Source of the DNA: Actinoalloteichus hoggarensis
Lineage (GTDB): Bacteria > Actinomycetota > Actinomycetes > Mycobacteriales > Pseudonocardiaceae
Direction: 5' to 3'
DNA: 64,000 bases
Assembly (NCBI RefSeq): GCF_002234535.1
Contig: NZ_CP022521.1
Location: forward strand, 5,022,001-5,086,000
The notes under the pieces were generated by a model. The model ran no database searches and was not told where the DNA came from. It was given only the letters and a program-made list of their open reading frames with translations. Shown here piece after piece: positions 35,202-44,048 of this stretch (positions are counted from its first letter, which is position 1; each line of letters begins with the position of its first letter). The translations under genes and the position numbers were made by a program.

Positions 35202-35543
35202 GTGGCGCAGAAGGTCACCGTCCAACTACTCGACGACATCGACGGCACCGTCGCCGAGCAGACGGTTAAGTTCGGACTTGACGGCATGGAGTTCGAGATC
35301 GACCTCTCGACCACCAACGCCGACAAACTCCGCGAGACTTTGACCCCGTTCATGGACAACGCTCGCCGCACCGGCGGCCGCAAGCGGCCGGGTCGCGGCC
35401 GGGTCGCGGGCGCGCCCTCCGGACAGGCCGACCGGGAGCGCAACCAGGCCATTCGGGAGTGGGCCCGGACGCAGGGCCTCAAGGTCTCCGATCGCGGTCG
35501 CATCCCGGCGGAGGTCATCGAGGCCTACGACAAGCAGAGCTGA
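35202..35543 (+). CDS. lsr2: Nucleoid-associated xenogeneic silencer Lsr2
   Basis: A 113-residue, full-length Lsr2. The N-terminal domain [20 protein letters not shown] / [20 protein letters not shown] drives oligomerisation. A basic linker ([14 protein letters not shown]) follows, and the C-terminal DNA-binding domain [33 protein letters not shown] carries the RGR minor-groove hook. It coats AT-rich DNA and silences acquired genes. A clear AAGGAG precedes the start. The 322-base divergent spacer to the paralogue contains AT-richer patches (for example CATGTTTATGATTG near 35104) that could bind Lsr2 itself. Confidence 0.93.
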   Translation: MAQKVTVQLLDDIDGTVAEQTVKFGLDGMEFEIDLSTTNADKLRETLTPFMDNARRTGGRKRPGRGRVAGAPSGQADRERNQAIREWARTQGLKVSDRGRIPAEVIEAYDKQS

Positions 35544-36644
35544 ACCAGATTCCAGCAGCGCCCGTCCCGGCACCAGTAGGACAACGCTCGGCCAGCACCA
35601 GTGCCGGGACGCGGGCGAGTAACCGACCCGCCCGCACATCCAGTGACGATCAAACGAGGCCGCCGGATCACGCGCATCCCCACCCGGCGGGCAAAGATCC
35701 GACGTGACGAGAGCAGTCCGGCGTTACTCCAAGACGAGTAGCCAAATGAGCGACAGGCAGGCACAGACAAAGCGGGCGACATAAGCCGATCTTCATTGCC
35801 GGACCGGTCTCCGCGCGTTCACAACCGGACTCGGTGACCGGTTCGCCACCTCGCGAGGACTTTGTGCTTCAGCACACAAGCCCGGTTTCGCGCGCACGGC
35901 CCATCGCTATCGGCAAGGCATTGCCTACCCACCGCGATCGGGCGCGGGGCGTGGTGATTGGAAATCTCGAGCGGGGCCGCGAGATCCCGCCGTGGCCGCG
36001 ACCACCGGCAATACCGACGGTCGCCCGCGATCGACTCCCCGCTTCGGCGGCGCCGCGATCCCGTCCGCTTCGCCGAAGGACGAACTCCGCTCGCCGGGTG
36101 ACAGCACGACGCCCGCACGTCCGGTCGCCGACGGCAGAGCGCGGCACGGTGCACGTCGGCGAGTCGCCGCCGGACGGGCAGGCGGGCACGACCCCGACGA
36201 TGCGGAGGCCGCGGACCCCGACTCGCCGCGGCACGGCCCGACTCCGTCGCGGCCCACCGGCCCGCCCTGGGGCCGACGGCGGCTCCGCCGCGGACGCCCG
36301 TTCGGATGCGCGGCGTCGCCCCCGCCGCGGCCGGTGCGGCGCCCGGTCCCCCGCCGGCCACGACGCCCGGCGACGGACGTCGATCGCCGGTGCGGCGCCG
36401 CCGACCCGCCCCCGCCGACCCCGCGCCGCCCGGCCTGTCGCACGCGCCGTCTTCCGGCCGCCCGGTGCGGCCCGTGCCGACGACACGGCATCCGACGACG
36501 ACGGCCGCCCCGCCTGCGTCGCGCCGCCGGACGAGGCGAGCCGACCCCGGGCCCCGTCCGCTTCGGCGGCCGCCTCTCCGCACCACTCGCCTGTCGTGCG
36601 GCAGGCGCCCGTGCGCGGCCGCGCATCGGCGGCCTCGGCCTCGA
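35544..36644. other. Large gene-poor gap
   Basis: 1.1 kb between lsr2 and the 3' end of a LacI gene. Long open frames occur on both strands from 35834 but are Arg/Pro/Ala-rich mirror images without start signals. The first 300 bases are less GC-rich. No remnant recognised. Confidence 0.5.
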
Positions 36645-37700
36645 TCACAGCCGCGCGGTCGACGCGAGTCCTCGTCCCGGCGGGCCCACCGACTCCCGGA
36701 CGATCAACTCGGAGGACAGCCACACGAGCCCGTCCGGCCCGGGCATGTCGTCCGCTCCGATGGCGAGCCTGCCCGCCCGTGCCGCCGCCTCCCGCAGCGG
36801 CAGCCGGACCGTGCTCAGCGCCGGCGCCGCGTCCATCGCGACGGGGAGGTCGTCGAAGCCCGCCACCGAGACGTCCTCCGGCACGCGCACCCCCTGCTCC
36901 CGTAGCGCGGCCATGACCCCGAGCGCGGTGAGATCGTTGCCCGCCACCACCGCGGTGCAGTCCACCCCGCGCCGCACCAGTTCCATCCCGGCGGCGAACC
37001 CGGAGGCACGGGAGAAGTCGCCGTGCAGGGCGGCCCCGTCCTCCGGTTCGAGCCCGGCGGCCAGCAGCGCGTCGCGGTGCCCGGCGGCCCGCGCGGTGGT
37101 GGTGGTGTTGGCCTCCGGTCCGGAGACGTAGGCGAATCGGCGATGCCCCATCGCGAGCAGATGCCGGGTGAGCGCTCGGGCGCCGCCCCTGTTGTCGAAG
37201 AGGATGCTGACCGCCTCGCTGTCCGGCGGTGCCTGGCGACCGCAGAAGACGACGCGGGCTCCACGTTCATGGCACTGTCGGATCAGCTGCGCGACCCGCT
37301 CGGCGTGGTCGGGGTCCTCCCGGCCGCCGCCGGTGAGGACGATCGCCCTGGCCCGCTGACGCAGGAGCAGCTGCATGTACTTCAGCTCGTCCTCCGGCGA
37401 TCCCGCGGTGTTGCAGATCACCGCGAGCAGCTCGGCTCCGCCCGCCTCCCATTGGATCCCGCTGGAGAGGATGCCGAAGAACGGGTCGGAGACGTCGTTG
37501 ACGATGACGCCGAGCATGTCCGAACTGGCCGCCGCCAGGGCCCGGGCCGGGCCGTTGACCACATAGTCGAGCTCGTGCAGTGCTGCGAGCACCCGAGCCT
37601 TCGTTCCCGGCGAGACCGGGTAGTTGCCGTTGAGCACACGAGAGACGGTGGCGGTGGAAACCCCGGCTCTCGCGGCGACATCGACCAACGTCGGCGCCAC
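36645..37700 (-). CDS. LacI-family transcriptional regulator
   Basis: A 351-residue repressor: helix-turn-helix PTLVDVAARAGVSTATVSRV, hinge ELDYVVNGPARALAAASSDM, then the sensor domain (MLGVIVNDVSDPFFGILSSG ... AVVAGNDLTALGVMAALREQG ... VSVAGFDDLPVAMDAAPALS). It is transcribed divergently from the DUF993 gene across a 169-base region holding the operator at 37792, so it probably controls that pair and itself. It may compete with the other LacI protein for the same site. Confidence 0.92.
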   Translation of the reverse strand: MAPTLVDVAARAGVSTATVSRVLNGNYPVSPGTKARVLAALHELDYVVNGPARALAAASSDMLGVIVNDVSDPFFGILSSGIQWEAGGAELLAVICNTAGSPEDELKYMQLLLRQRARAIVLTGGGREDPDHAERVAQLIRQCHERGARVVFCGRQAPPDSEAVSILFDNRGGARALTRHLLAMGHRRFAYVSGPEANTTTTARAAGHRDALLAAGLEPEDGAALHGDFSRASGFAAGMELVRRGVDCTAVVAGNDLTALGVMAALREQGVRVPEDVSVAGFDDLPVAMDAAPALSTVRLPLREAAARAGRLAIGADDMPGPDGLVWLSSELIVRESVGPPGRGLASTARL

Positions 37701-37753
37701 GCTCGACCTCCGATCACGAACAGTGCCCGCTCGTCCACGCGGTGCGCAGGCTA

Positions 37754-37804
37754 TTGACAGCGTGTACTGGCGCGCTTAGTTTACGGTCACAGTAAGCGCT
37801 TTCT
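37754..37804 (+). promoter_or_regulatory. Promoter with the same LacI-type operator, for the DUF993 pair
   Basis: TTGACA (37754-37759), a 17-base spacer, TAGTTT (37777-37782), then GTAAGCGCTTTCT (37792-37804), identical over 13 bases to the site at 31219. It lies between the divergent LacI and DUF993 genes. Confidence 0.75.
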
Positions 37805-37869
37805 ATAGCCTTTGTCTCGGTCGTCTTCCGGGGCGGGGCGTCTGACGACGTGGACATGGAGCGGACCCT

Positions 37870-39027
37870 GTGACTCTGAAGCTGCCCACCTCGACCGGTG
37901 AGTTCCTCGACTACGTCCCCAGATCGACGGGCGCCCTGGACGCCAGAGGCCCCAGTCCGACGAGCCGTGTCCTCTACGCGGCCGCGCACGTCGTCGCCGA
38001 TCCCCTCGCCGACAACACCCCCGGCAGGCCCGCCCGGCCCGACTGGGAGGCCACCATGGCCTTCCGCAGGCACCTGTGGGCTCACGGCCTCGGAGTGGCC
38101 GACGCGATGGACACCGCGCAGCGCGGCATGGGCCTGGACTGGCCCACCGCGGCCGAGCTGATCCGCCGCAGCGGGGCCGAGGCCAGGGAACTGGGCGGCC
38201 TGCTGGCCTGCGGGGTAGGGACCGACCAGGTCCGCGACGAGGCCACCAGCCTGGACGAGGTCATCGCCGGTTACGTCGAGCAGGCCGCCGTCGTTCAGGA
38301 TGCGGGGGCCACCGTGATCCTCATGGCGAGCAGGCGCCTGGCAGCCGTGGCGCGCGGCCCCGAGGACTACCACCGGGTCTATTCGACGTTGTTGGAGCAG
38401 CTCGACTCGCCCGCGATCCTGCACTGGCTCGGCCCGATGTTCGACCCCGCCCTCACCGGCTACTGGGGCTCGACGGACCTCGACGTGGCCACCGAGGTCT
38501 TCCTCGACGTGATCAAGGCGCACTCCGACAAGGTCGACGGCGTCAAGATGTCGCTGCTCGACGCCGATCGGGAGATCGGCGTTCGGCGCAGGCTGCCCGA
38601 GGGCGTCCGCTGCTACACGGGCGACGACTTCCACTACCCCGAGCTGATCAAGGGCGACGAGCAGGGCCACAGTGACGCCCTGCTCGGCATCTTCGACGCG
38701 ATCGCCCCGGCGGCCGCCGCCGCGCTGCGCAGGCTGGACGCGGGCGACGTCGAGTCCTACGACGCGATCCTCGCGCCCACCGTCCCGCTGTCGCGGCACA
38801 TCTTCGGGACGCCCACGTACTACTACAAGACGGGCATCGTCTTCCTCGCCTGGCTGGCCGGTCATCAACAGCACTTCCGCATGGTCGGCGGGCTGGAGAG
38901 CGCCCGTTCGGTCCCGCACCTGGCCCGGCTGTACGTGCTGGCCGACGAGGCGGGCCTGCTCCCCGACCCCGAACTGGCGGAACGCCGGATGCGGCGCTTC
39001 CTCGACCTGGCCGGAGTGCCGCGATGA
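37870..39027 (+). CDS. DUF993 / dihydrodipicolinate synthase-like protein
   Basis: A 385-residue protein of the DUF993 group, related to the DHDPS aldolase barrel. Typical stretches: RVLYAAAHVVADPLADNTPG, DWEATMAFRRHLWAHGLGVA, ATVILMASRRLA, ILHWLGPMFDPALTGYWGS, KVDGVKMSLLDADREI and YTGDDFHYPELIKGD, in which the Lys of VDGVKMSLLD may be the Schiff-base residue. It probably cleaves or makes a sugar-derived keto acid. The start is GTG 37870. ATGA overlap with the next gene; LacI operator upstream. Substrate unknown. Confidence 0.85.
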   Translation: MTLKLPTSTGEFLDYVPRSTGALDARGPSPTSRVLYAAAHVVADPLADNTPGRPARPDWEATMAFRRHLWAHGLGVADAMDTAQRGMGLDWPTAAELIRRSGAEARELGGLLACGVGTDQVRDEATSLDEVIAGYVEQAAVVQDAGATVILMASRRLAAVARGPEDYHRVYSTLLEQLDSPAILHWLGPMFDPALTGYWGSTDLDVATEVFLDVIKAHSDKVDGVKMSLLDADREIGVRRRLPEGVRCYTGDDFHYPELIKGDEQGHSDALLGIFDAIAPAAAAALRRLDAGDVESYDAILAPTVPLSRHIFGTPTYYYKTGIVFLAWLAGHQQHFRMVGGLESARSVPHLARLYVLADEAGLLPDPELAERRMRRFLDLAGVPR

Positions 39028-39848
39028 GCGATCTGAGCAGGTTGAGCCTCAACCAGGCGACCATCAAGTACGCCGGAATGGAACAGGCCGTCAGCGCCTG
39101 TCTGCGCGCGGAGATCCCCGGGATCGGGCTGTGGCGCGAACCGGTCGCCGAATACGGGTTACGCAAGACCGGAGCGCTGCTCCGGCAGGCCGGACTGACT
39201 CCCACCTCGATGTGCCGAGGCGGCTTCTTCACCTCGCCCGACTCCGATCAGCGGATCAAGGACCTCGCCGACAACCGCGCGGCGGTGGACGAGTGCGCCG
39301 AACTGGGCGTCCCCGAGCTGGTGCTGGTCTCCGGCGGACTGCCCGACGGCAGCCGCGACGTCGACGGCGCCAGGTCGATGGTGCTGGACTCACTGGCGGA
39401 GCTCGCCCCCTACGCCGGGGAGCGCGGGGTTCGGCTGGCCATCGAGCCGCTGCACCCGATGTTCTGCTCCGACCGCTGCGTCGTCGCCACGCTGGGCCAG
39501 GCACTGGACCTCGCGAGCCGCTTCCCCGCCGAACAGGTCGGCGTGGTCGTGGACACCTATCACATCTGGTGGGACCCGACCGTCTATCAGGCGATCGAAC
39601 GAGCCGAGGGGCGCATCTCGGCTTTCCAGGTGTGCGACTGGATCACGCCGCTGCCGGCGGGTGTGCTGCTGGGTCGCGGGATGATGGGCGACGGCTGCAT
39701 CGAGCTGCGGCGGATGCGCGAGGCCGTCGACAAGGCGGGCTACACCGGACCGATCGAGGTCGAGATCTTCAATCAGGAGATCTGGGACGCCGACGCCATG
39801 GAGATCGCGGAACTCACGGCGGCCCGGTACGTCGAGCACGTGCTCTGA
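39024..39848 (+). CDS. Sugar phosphate isomerase/epimerase (AP-endonuclease 2-like barrel)
   Basis: A 274-residue TIM-barrel protein: LSLNQATIKYAGMEQAVSAC, IPGIGLWREPVAEYG, VRLAIEPLHPMFCSDRCVVA with the metal-binding Glu, VGVVVDTYHIWWDP with Asp/His, and YTGPIEVEIFNQEIWD with the final Glu. It isomerises or epimerises a sugar or sugar acid using a divalent metal. Coupled by ATGA to the DUF993 gene. A Gfo/Idh oxidoreductase, which often accompanies this pair, is not in the window. Confidence 0.88.
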   Translation: MSDLSRLSLNQATIKYAGMEQAVSACLRAEIPGIGLWREPVAEYGLRKTGALLRQAGLTPTSMCRGGFFTSPDSDQRIKDLADNRAAVDECAELGVPELVLVSGGLPDGSRDVDGARSMVLDSLAELAPYAGERGVRLAIEPLHPMFCSDRCVVATLGQALDLASRFPAEQVGVVVDTYHIWWDPTVYQAIERAEGRISAFQVCDWITPLPAGVLLGRGMMGDGCIELRRMREAVDKAGYTGPIEVEIFNQEIWDADAMEIAELTAARYVEHVL

Positions 39849-40695
39849 AGCCGCCCCGATCGACGACGCCCGGGCACGGGCGCGCTCCGGGCGGGTCCGA
39901 CGGCCGCCACCGTCGGACCCGCCGCCCCGCCCGGACAGCCGGACTCGGCCGGGTGAGTCGGCACAGGAGGACTCGACACAGGACGATCCGGCGCAGGAGG
40001 GCCCGGTCCGGGCGCCCAGGGGTCGGTCCGTCGGATCTGTCGCCCCGGCGGCTGTGGGCCCGACCGCCCGCGTCGATCGTTCTGCTCCGGCCCGCCCGCC
40101 ACACCCGTGCGTGCGGCGACGGGTTGGCGCGGCGCCGGTGAGTGCGGCGCCGGCTCGCGGATGACCGCCCTTGGTCCGAGCGACCGAGGACGGCGGTGCC
40201 CGACGACTCGGCGCGGCCGTGCGCGAGGCCGAACCGATCGGCGTCCCGTCTCGACGAGGAGACGACGAGACGAGTGGAGACGGGCAGGACACACGGCCCG
40301 CCGAGCAGCCGCACCGCACCACAGGGCACCAGGACCGCGCCCGTCACGGAAAGGCGTCGAACCCCCGGCGGCCGGCGCGTCGCCCCGGCGCGGGCGACGC
40401 GCGTGATTCGGCCGCCGGACGCCGCGTCGTGACACCGCTCATCGGGCCGTGCTCACCGATCGGGTGACTGTGTGGCTCCAGGTCTATCGTCCGCGTGACG
40501 ATCGGCTCTACGATTCCGTCGCCCACCTCACGACGGGTGACCACCTCGGCGAAGGCCGATACCGCGCGTATGCCGCCGCGTCGCATCGGCTGCCCCGGCC
40601 GGGCGGCAGGCTGCTTCCGCACCCCGTCATCGAGGCGGAACCGGCCCGAGAGGCGGTGCCCTCATCGTGACGACTCCGGATCGGCGGCTCACGTC
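39849..40695. other. Gap with one weak candidate small gene (40449-40670, +)
   Basis: 847 bases. Most frames are composition shadows. One GTG-started frame, 40449-40670 (73 residues, starting near VWLQVYRPRDDRLYDSVAHL), has a more protein-like composition and ends 25 bases before the DUF1295 gene. It has no clear ribosome binding site or recognised family, so I do not call it. Confidence 0.35.
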
Positions 40696-41511
40696 ATGAA
40701 TCAGGATGCGGTCGACGCGCTGCTGATCACGCTCGGAGTGAACGCGGGCGTCCTCGCGGCCCTGGTGTTCGGCGCCTTCCTGATCGGCCTGCGCCGCGGA
40801 CGCCACGACGGCATCGACGTCGTCTGGGGACCGGGCTTCGTGGTGATCGCGCTGATCACGCTCGTGTCCTCGCACGGCCATGGCGACCTGCTGGTCCGGC
40901 TGCTGCTGACCGGGCTCACGGTCTGCTGGGGACTGCGCCTGGCGACGCGCCTCGCCCGGCGGTCGCGCGGCGGGCCCGAGGAGCGGCGCTATGCGGCGAT
41001 CCGGGATCGGGCCGTCGGCGGTCCGCGCCTGCGCCTGCTGTGGACGGTGTACCTGCCGCGGGGTCTGGTGCTCTGGGTGGTGTCGGCCCCGGTCCAGGTC
41101 GGGCAGTTCTTCGCCGAGCGGTCCACGCCGTCGCTGATCGCCGGGGCGGTGGTGTGGCTGCTCGGCTTCGCCTTCGAGACGATCGGCGGCCACCAGCTCG
41201 CCCGGTTCCGCGCCGACCCGGCCAACTCCGTCCGGGTGCTGGACACCGGGCTGTGGCGGTACACCCGCCATCCGAACCACGTCGGCGACGCCGCCGTCTG
41301 GTGGGGGCTGTTCCTGCTGGCCTGCCACGGCCTGCCTGCCCTGCTGACCCTGCCCGCCCCGTTGCTCCTGAGCCTCCTGCTGTCTCGCGGCAGCAGGAGG
41401 CAGCTGCTGGAACGACGACTGCTCATGCGCCGCTCCGGCTATGCCCGCTACGTCGCCACCGCAAGCGGTTTCGTGCCGCTGCCACCGAAGAGAGAGCGAG
41501 TCGACAGGTGA
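40696..41511 (+). CDS. DUF1295 / steroid 5-alpha-reductase-like membrane protein
   Basis: A 271-residue polytopic membrane protein with about six helices (LLITLGVNAGVLAALVFGAF, FVVIALITLVS, LIAGAVVWLLGFAFETIGG). The C-terminal signature LWRYTRHPNHVGDAAVWWGLF and SGYARYVATASGFVP is shared with 5-alpha-reductases and isoprenylcysteine methyltransferases. Probable NADPH-dependent reductase of a lipid or steroid; substrate unknown. It overlaps the peroxiredoxin start by GTGA (41508-41511), so the two are translationally coupled. Confidence 0.85.
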   Translation: MNQDAVDALLITLGVNAGVLAALVFGAFLIGLRRGRHDGIDVVWGPGFVVIALITLVSSHGHGDLLVRLLLTGLTVCWGLRLATRLARRSRGGPEERRYAAIRDRAVGGPRLRLLWTVYLPRGLVLWVVSAPVQVGQFFAERSTPSLIAGAVVWLLGFAFETIGGHQLARFRADPANSVRVLDTGLWRYTRHPNHVGDAAVWWGLFLLACHGLPALLTLPAPLLLSLLLSRGSRRQLLERRLLMRRSGYARYVATASGFVPLPPKRERVDR

Positions 41512-41987
41512 ACACCGGAGACCTGGTACCCGATTTCACGCTTCCCGACGAGCAGGGCACGCCGAGGACGCTGTCCGAACTGCTCGCGGGCGGGCCGGTC
41601 GTGCTGTTCTTCTATCCGGCGGCGATGTCCACCGGCTGCACGTCCGAGGCCTGCCGTTTCCGCGACCTCGGCGCCGAGTTCGGTGAGCTGGGCGCGGTAC
41701 GGGTGGGAATCAGCGGCGACTCCGTGGACAGACAGCAGGAGTTCGCCGCGAAGCACTCGTTCGACTACCCCCTGCTCTCCGACGCCGACGGCGACGTGGC
41801 ACGGCTCTTCGGCGTGCGTCGCCGGTTCGGCCCGATGGACATCAAGCGGCACACGTTCGTCATCGACGTCGACCGGCGGGTACTCGCGGTGGTGAAGAGC
41901 GAGATCCGCATGTCGGTGCATGCCGACAAGGCGCTGGCGGCCCTGCGTGCCCACGCGAGTGACAGGAGCGCGACCGAGGAGGGCTGA
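41508..41987 (+). CDS. bcp: Peroxiredoxin of the BCP/PrxQ type
   Basis: A 159-residue thioredoxin-fold peroxidase. DLVPDFTLPDEQGTPRTLSE opens it; the peroxidatic Cys and resolving Cys are in STGCTSEACRFRD (five residues apart, as in PrxQ); GISGDSVDRQQEFA and FVIDVDRRVLAVV follow. It reduces peroxides at the expense of thioredoxin or mycoredoxin. The usual Pro before Gly-Cys is Thr. Start GTG 41508 overlaps the upstream stop. Confidence 0.88.
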   Translation: MNTGDLVPDFTLPDEQGTPRTLSELLAGGPVVLFFYPAAMSTGCTSEACRFRDLGAEFGELGAVRVGISGDSVDRQQEFAAKHSFDYPLLSDADGDVARLFGVRRRFGPMDIKRHTFVIDVDRRVLAVVKSEIRMSVHADKALAALRAHASDRSATEEG

Positions 41988-41992
41988 TCACC

Positions 41993-42027
41993 GCGGCGCC
42001 CGGCGCCCGTGGTGCGTCGGGCGCCGC
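41993..42027 (+). terminator. Strong hairpin after the peroxiredoxin gene
   Basis: GCGGCGCCCG (41993-42002) pairs perfectly with CGGGCGCCGC (42018-42027) across a 15-base loop, six bases after the stop codon. Confidence 0.7.
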
Positions 42028-42130
42028 GATGAGACGCCGCCGGGGCGGGCACCGCCCAGGCCGCCGCCGGGCCGCGATCCGCCGTCGCGGAGTCCGGACA
42101 GGCGGACCGTCGATCACTATCGTCGGTGAC

Positions 42131-42925
42131 ATGTCACTGACCATGGGCGACGGTCCCTTCGCGAAGCCGCTCGCCGGCGAGTTGAACTTCGATCTGACCG
42201 CCTCGGCGCCGGGGCACGTGCTCTACGTGCACCAGCTGGACCGCAGGATTCGCGGCGAGTTCGCGGGCCGGACGGTGGTGGACACCGTCCGAGCCAGGAT
42301 GCTCCACGAGACACGGCTGCTGCCGCAGTGGTACCTGCCGATCGAGGACGTCGCACCCGGAGTGCTCGTCGAGAGCGACCACCGGACGCACTGCCCGTTC
42401 AAGGGCGATGCGCGGTACTGGCACCTGCGGGTCGGCGATCGGACGGTCCGCGACGCCGGATGGTCCTACCCCGACCCGGTGGCGGGCAGTCCGGATCTCC
42501 GAGGGCTGATCGCCTTCTATCACGACCGCCTCGACGCCTGGTTCGAAGAGGATGAGCGGCTCCCGACGCACCCGCGCGATCCGTTCCACCGAGTGGACGC
42601 ACGCAGGTCGAGCAGGCGGGTGACGGTGCGCGTCCGCGACGTGCCGATGGCCGACACCACCGGGGCCGTCGCCTTGTTCGAGACCGGGCTGCCCGCACGC
42701 TGGTATCTGCCCGCCGAGGACGTCGCGACCGAACATCTCGTCCCCTCCGAGACCGTCACGATCTGCCCCTACAAGGGGCGGGCTCGCTACTTCCACTTCC
42801 GGGCGGACTCGGGACGCGTCGACGACGTGGCGTGGAGCTTCGCGGCACCGTTCGCCGAGGCCGGGCCCGCGGCGGACATGCTGTGCTTCGACGGCCCCGA
42901 GGTGTCGGTGACCGTCGAGTCGTGA
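42131..42925 (+). CDS. DUF427 protein with two tandem domains
   Basis: A 264-residue protein built of two DUF427 repeats. First: VVDTVRARMLHETRLLPQWY-LPIEDV, DHRTHCPFKGDARYWHLRVG. Second: ALFETGLPARWYLPAEDVAT, SETVTICPYKGRARYFHFRA. Each holds the family's C-P-(F/Y)-K-G motif. Function unknown; single-domain relatives are common in actinobacteria. The frame is open 102 bases upstream of ATG 42131, but family text starts after it. Confidence 0.88.
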   Translation: MSLTMGDGPFAKPLAGELNFDLTASAPGHVLYVHQLDRRIRGEFAGRTVVDTVRARMLHETRLLPQWYLPIEDVAPGVLVESDHRTHCPFKGDARYWHLRVGDRTVRDAGWSYPDPVAGSPDLRGLIAFYHDRLDAWFEEDERLPTHPRDPFHRVDARRSSRRVTVRVRDVPMADTTGAVALFETGLPARWYLPAEDVATEHLVPSETVTICPYKGRARYFHFRADSGRVDDVAWSFAAPFAEAGPAADMLCFDGPEVSVTVES

Positions 42926-43235
42926 TCGGCACGGGCCGGTCGGCGGCAGCCGGATCGCGCGGGCGGGCCGCTCGCTCACGGTCCCGACGACGGCGTCGGC
43001 CGCGCCCGACGAGCGTCGACCGACGACGACTGCGACGGCGCGTCCTGCCGCCCACCGGGCCGACGGTCGAACGACGGGCCGCCGTCGGGCGCAGTCGATA
43101 CCGCCGACACCAGCCGATTATTTACCGCCTGTCTTTACCGTCCGCGTCCAACACGGGTTCACACCGTGTTTCGCGGACGGGACGGGGACGACGAGTCTCC
43201 GCGCGCCGCGATGTCGATGCGGCCGGGAGGCGCGG

Positions 43236-43871
43236 GTGTCCGAGACTGCTGTCGTCAACACGAATGCTCCTATCACCGTGGTCATCGTCCATGACGAGCC
43301 CGCGATCGCCGCGGGTTTCGCGGCCTGGTATCAGGTGGCGAGCCCCGCGATCGCGGTGGTGGCGGCCGGTCCCGACCCGGCGATCGCCTGGAGCGGTCCG
43401 GGGCAGGGCGCCGAGGTCGTGCTGTTCGGCGTCCAACACGGGGAGCCGACGGCCCGCGCGGCCGAGGTACGTCGGCTGGCGCAGGCGGGACGACGAGTCC
43501 TGCTGCACGCGGGCAACTGGCCGTGGGCCGAGACCGACGCGGCCAGCGTGCGGTGTCTGCCCCGCCGGGTGACCAGGGGCCAGCTGGTGAGCGCGACCCG
43601 GCTGGCGGCACGGGGCGGCACCACCGCACAGCTGCCCGTGGTGGCGATCCCGACGCTCTCACCCCGTGAGGTCGACGTCCTCCGGACCTGGCTCCGCTGC
43701 CGCTCGAAGTCCTCGGTGGCCACGGAGTTGCAGCTTTCGGCCCGGACCGTCAGCTCCTATCTGGAGCGGATCAGGTTCAAGTACGAGCACGCGGGCAGGC
43801 CCGCCTCGACGAAGACCGACCTCCTCGCCAGGGCGTTGCAGGACGGGCTGATCAGTCTCGCCGAGATCTGA
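43236..43871 (+). CDS. LuxR-type regulator with a degenerate receiver domain
   Basis: A 211-residue response-regulator-like protein. The N-terminal 115 residues resemble a receiver (TVVIVHDEPAIAAGFAAWY), but the phosphoacceptor Asp position reads VVLFGVQHGEP, with Gly in its place, so phosphorylation is unlikely. The C-terminal helix-turn-helix is intact: LSPREVDVLRTWLRCRSKSS-VATELQLSARTVSSYLERI. GTG 43236 follows GGGAGG. Orphan; no kinase gene nearby. Confidence 0.82.
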   Translation: MSETAVVNTNAPITVVIVHDEPAIAAGFAAWYQVASPAIAVVAAGPDPAIAWSGPGQGAEVVLFGVQHGEPTARAAEVRRLAQAGRRVLLHAGNWPWAETDAASVRCLPRRVTRGQLVSATRLAARGGTTAQLPVVAIPTLSPREVDVLRTWLRCRSKSSVATELQLSARTVSSYLERIRFKYEHAGRPASTKTDLLARALQDGLISLAEI

Positions 43872-43888
43872 GGTACGCCCACCCGGCA

Positions 43889-43922
43889 GGCCGGCGGCGC
43901 CCGCGTCGGGGCCGCCGCCGGC
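43889..43922. terminator. Bidirectional hairpin between convergent LuxR and SGNH genes
   Basis: GGCCGGCGGC (43889-43898) pairs with GCCGCCGGCC-type sequence ending at 43922; located 17 bases after the LuxR stop codon and 126 bases after the convergent SGNH stop. Confidence 0.6.
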
Positions 43923-44048
43923 CGGCAGCGTGCCGCCCGAAGGCGGTAACGGCCCAGGCCGGTCGGGTTCGCCCTCGTCGGGCTCCGATCGGCGGAGCCC
44001 GACGCAACGTCGGGAACGATCGCCGCGCCCGGCCGCGGACGGCGCGGG

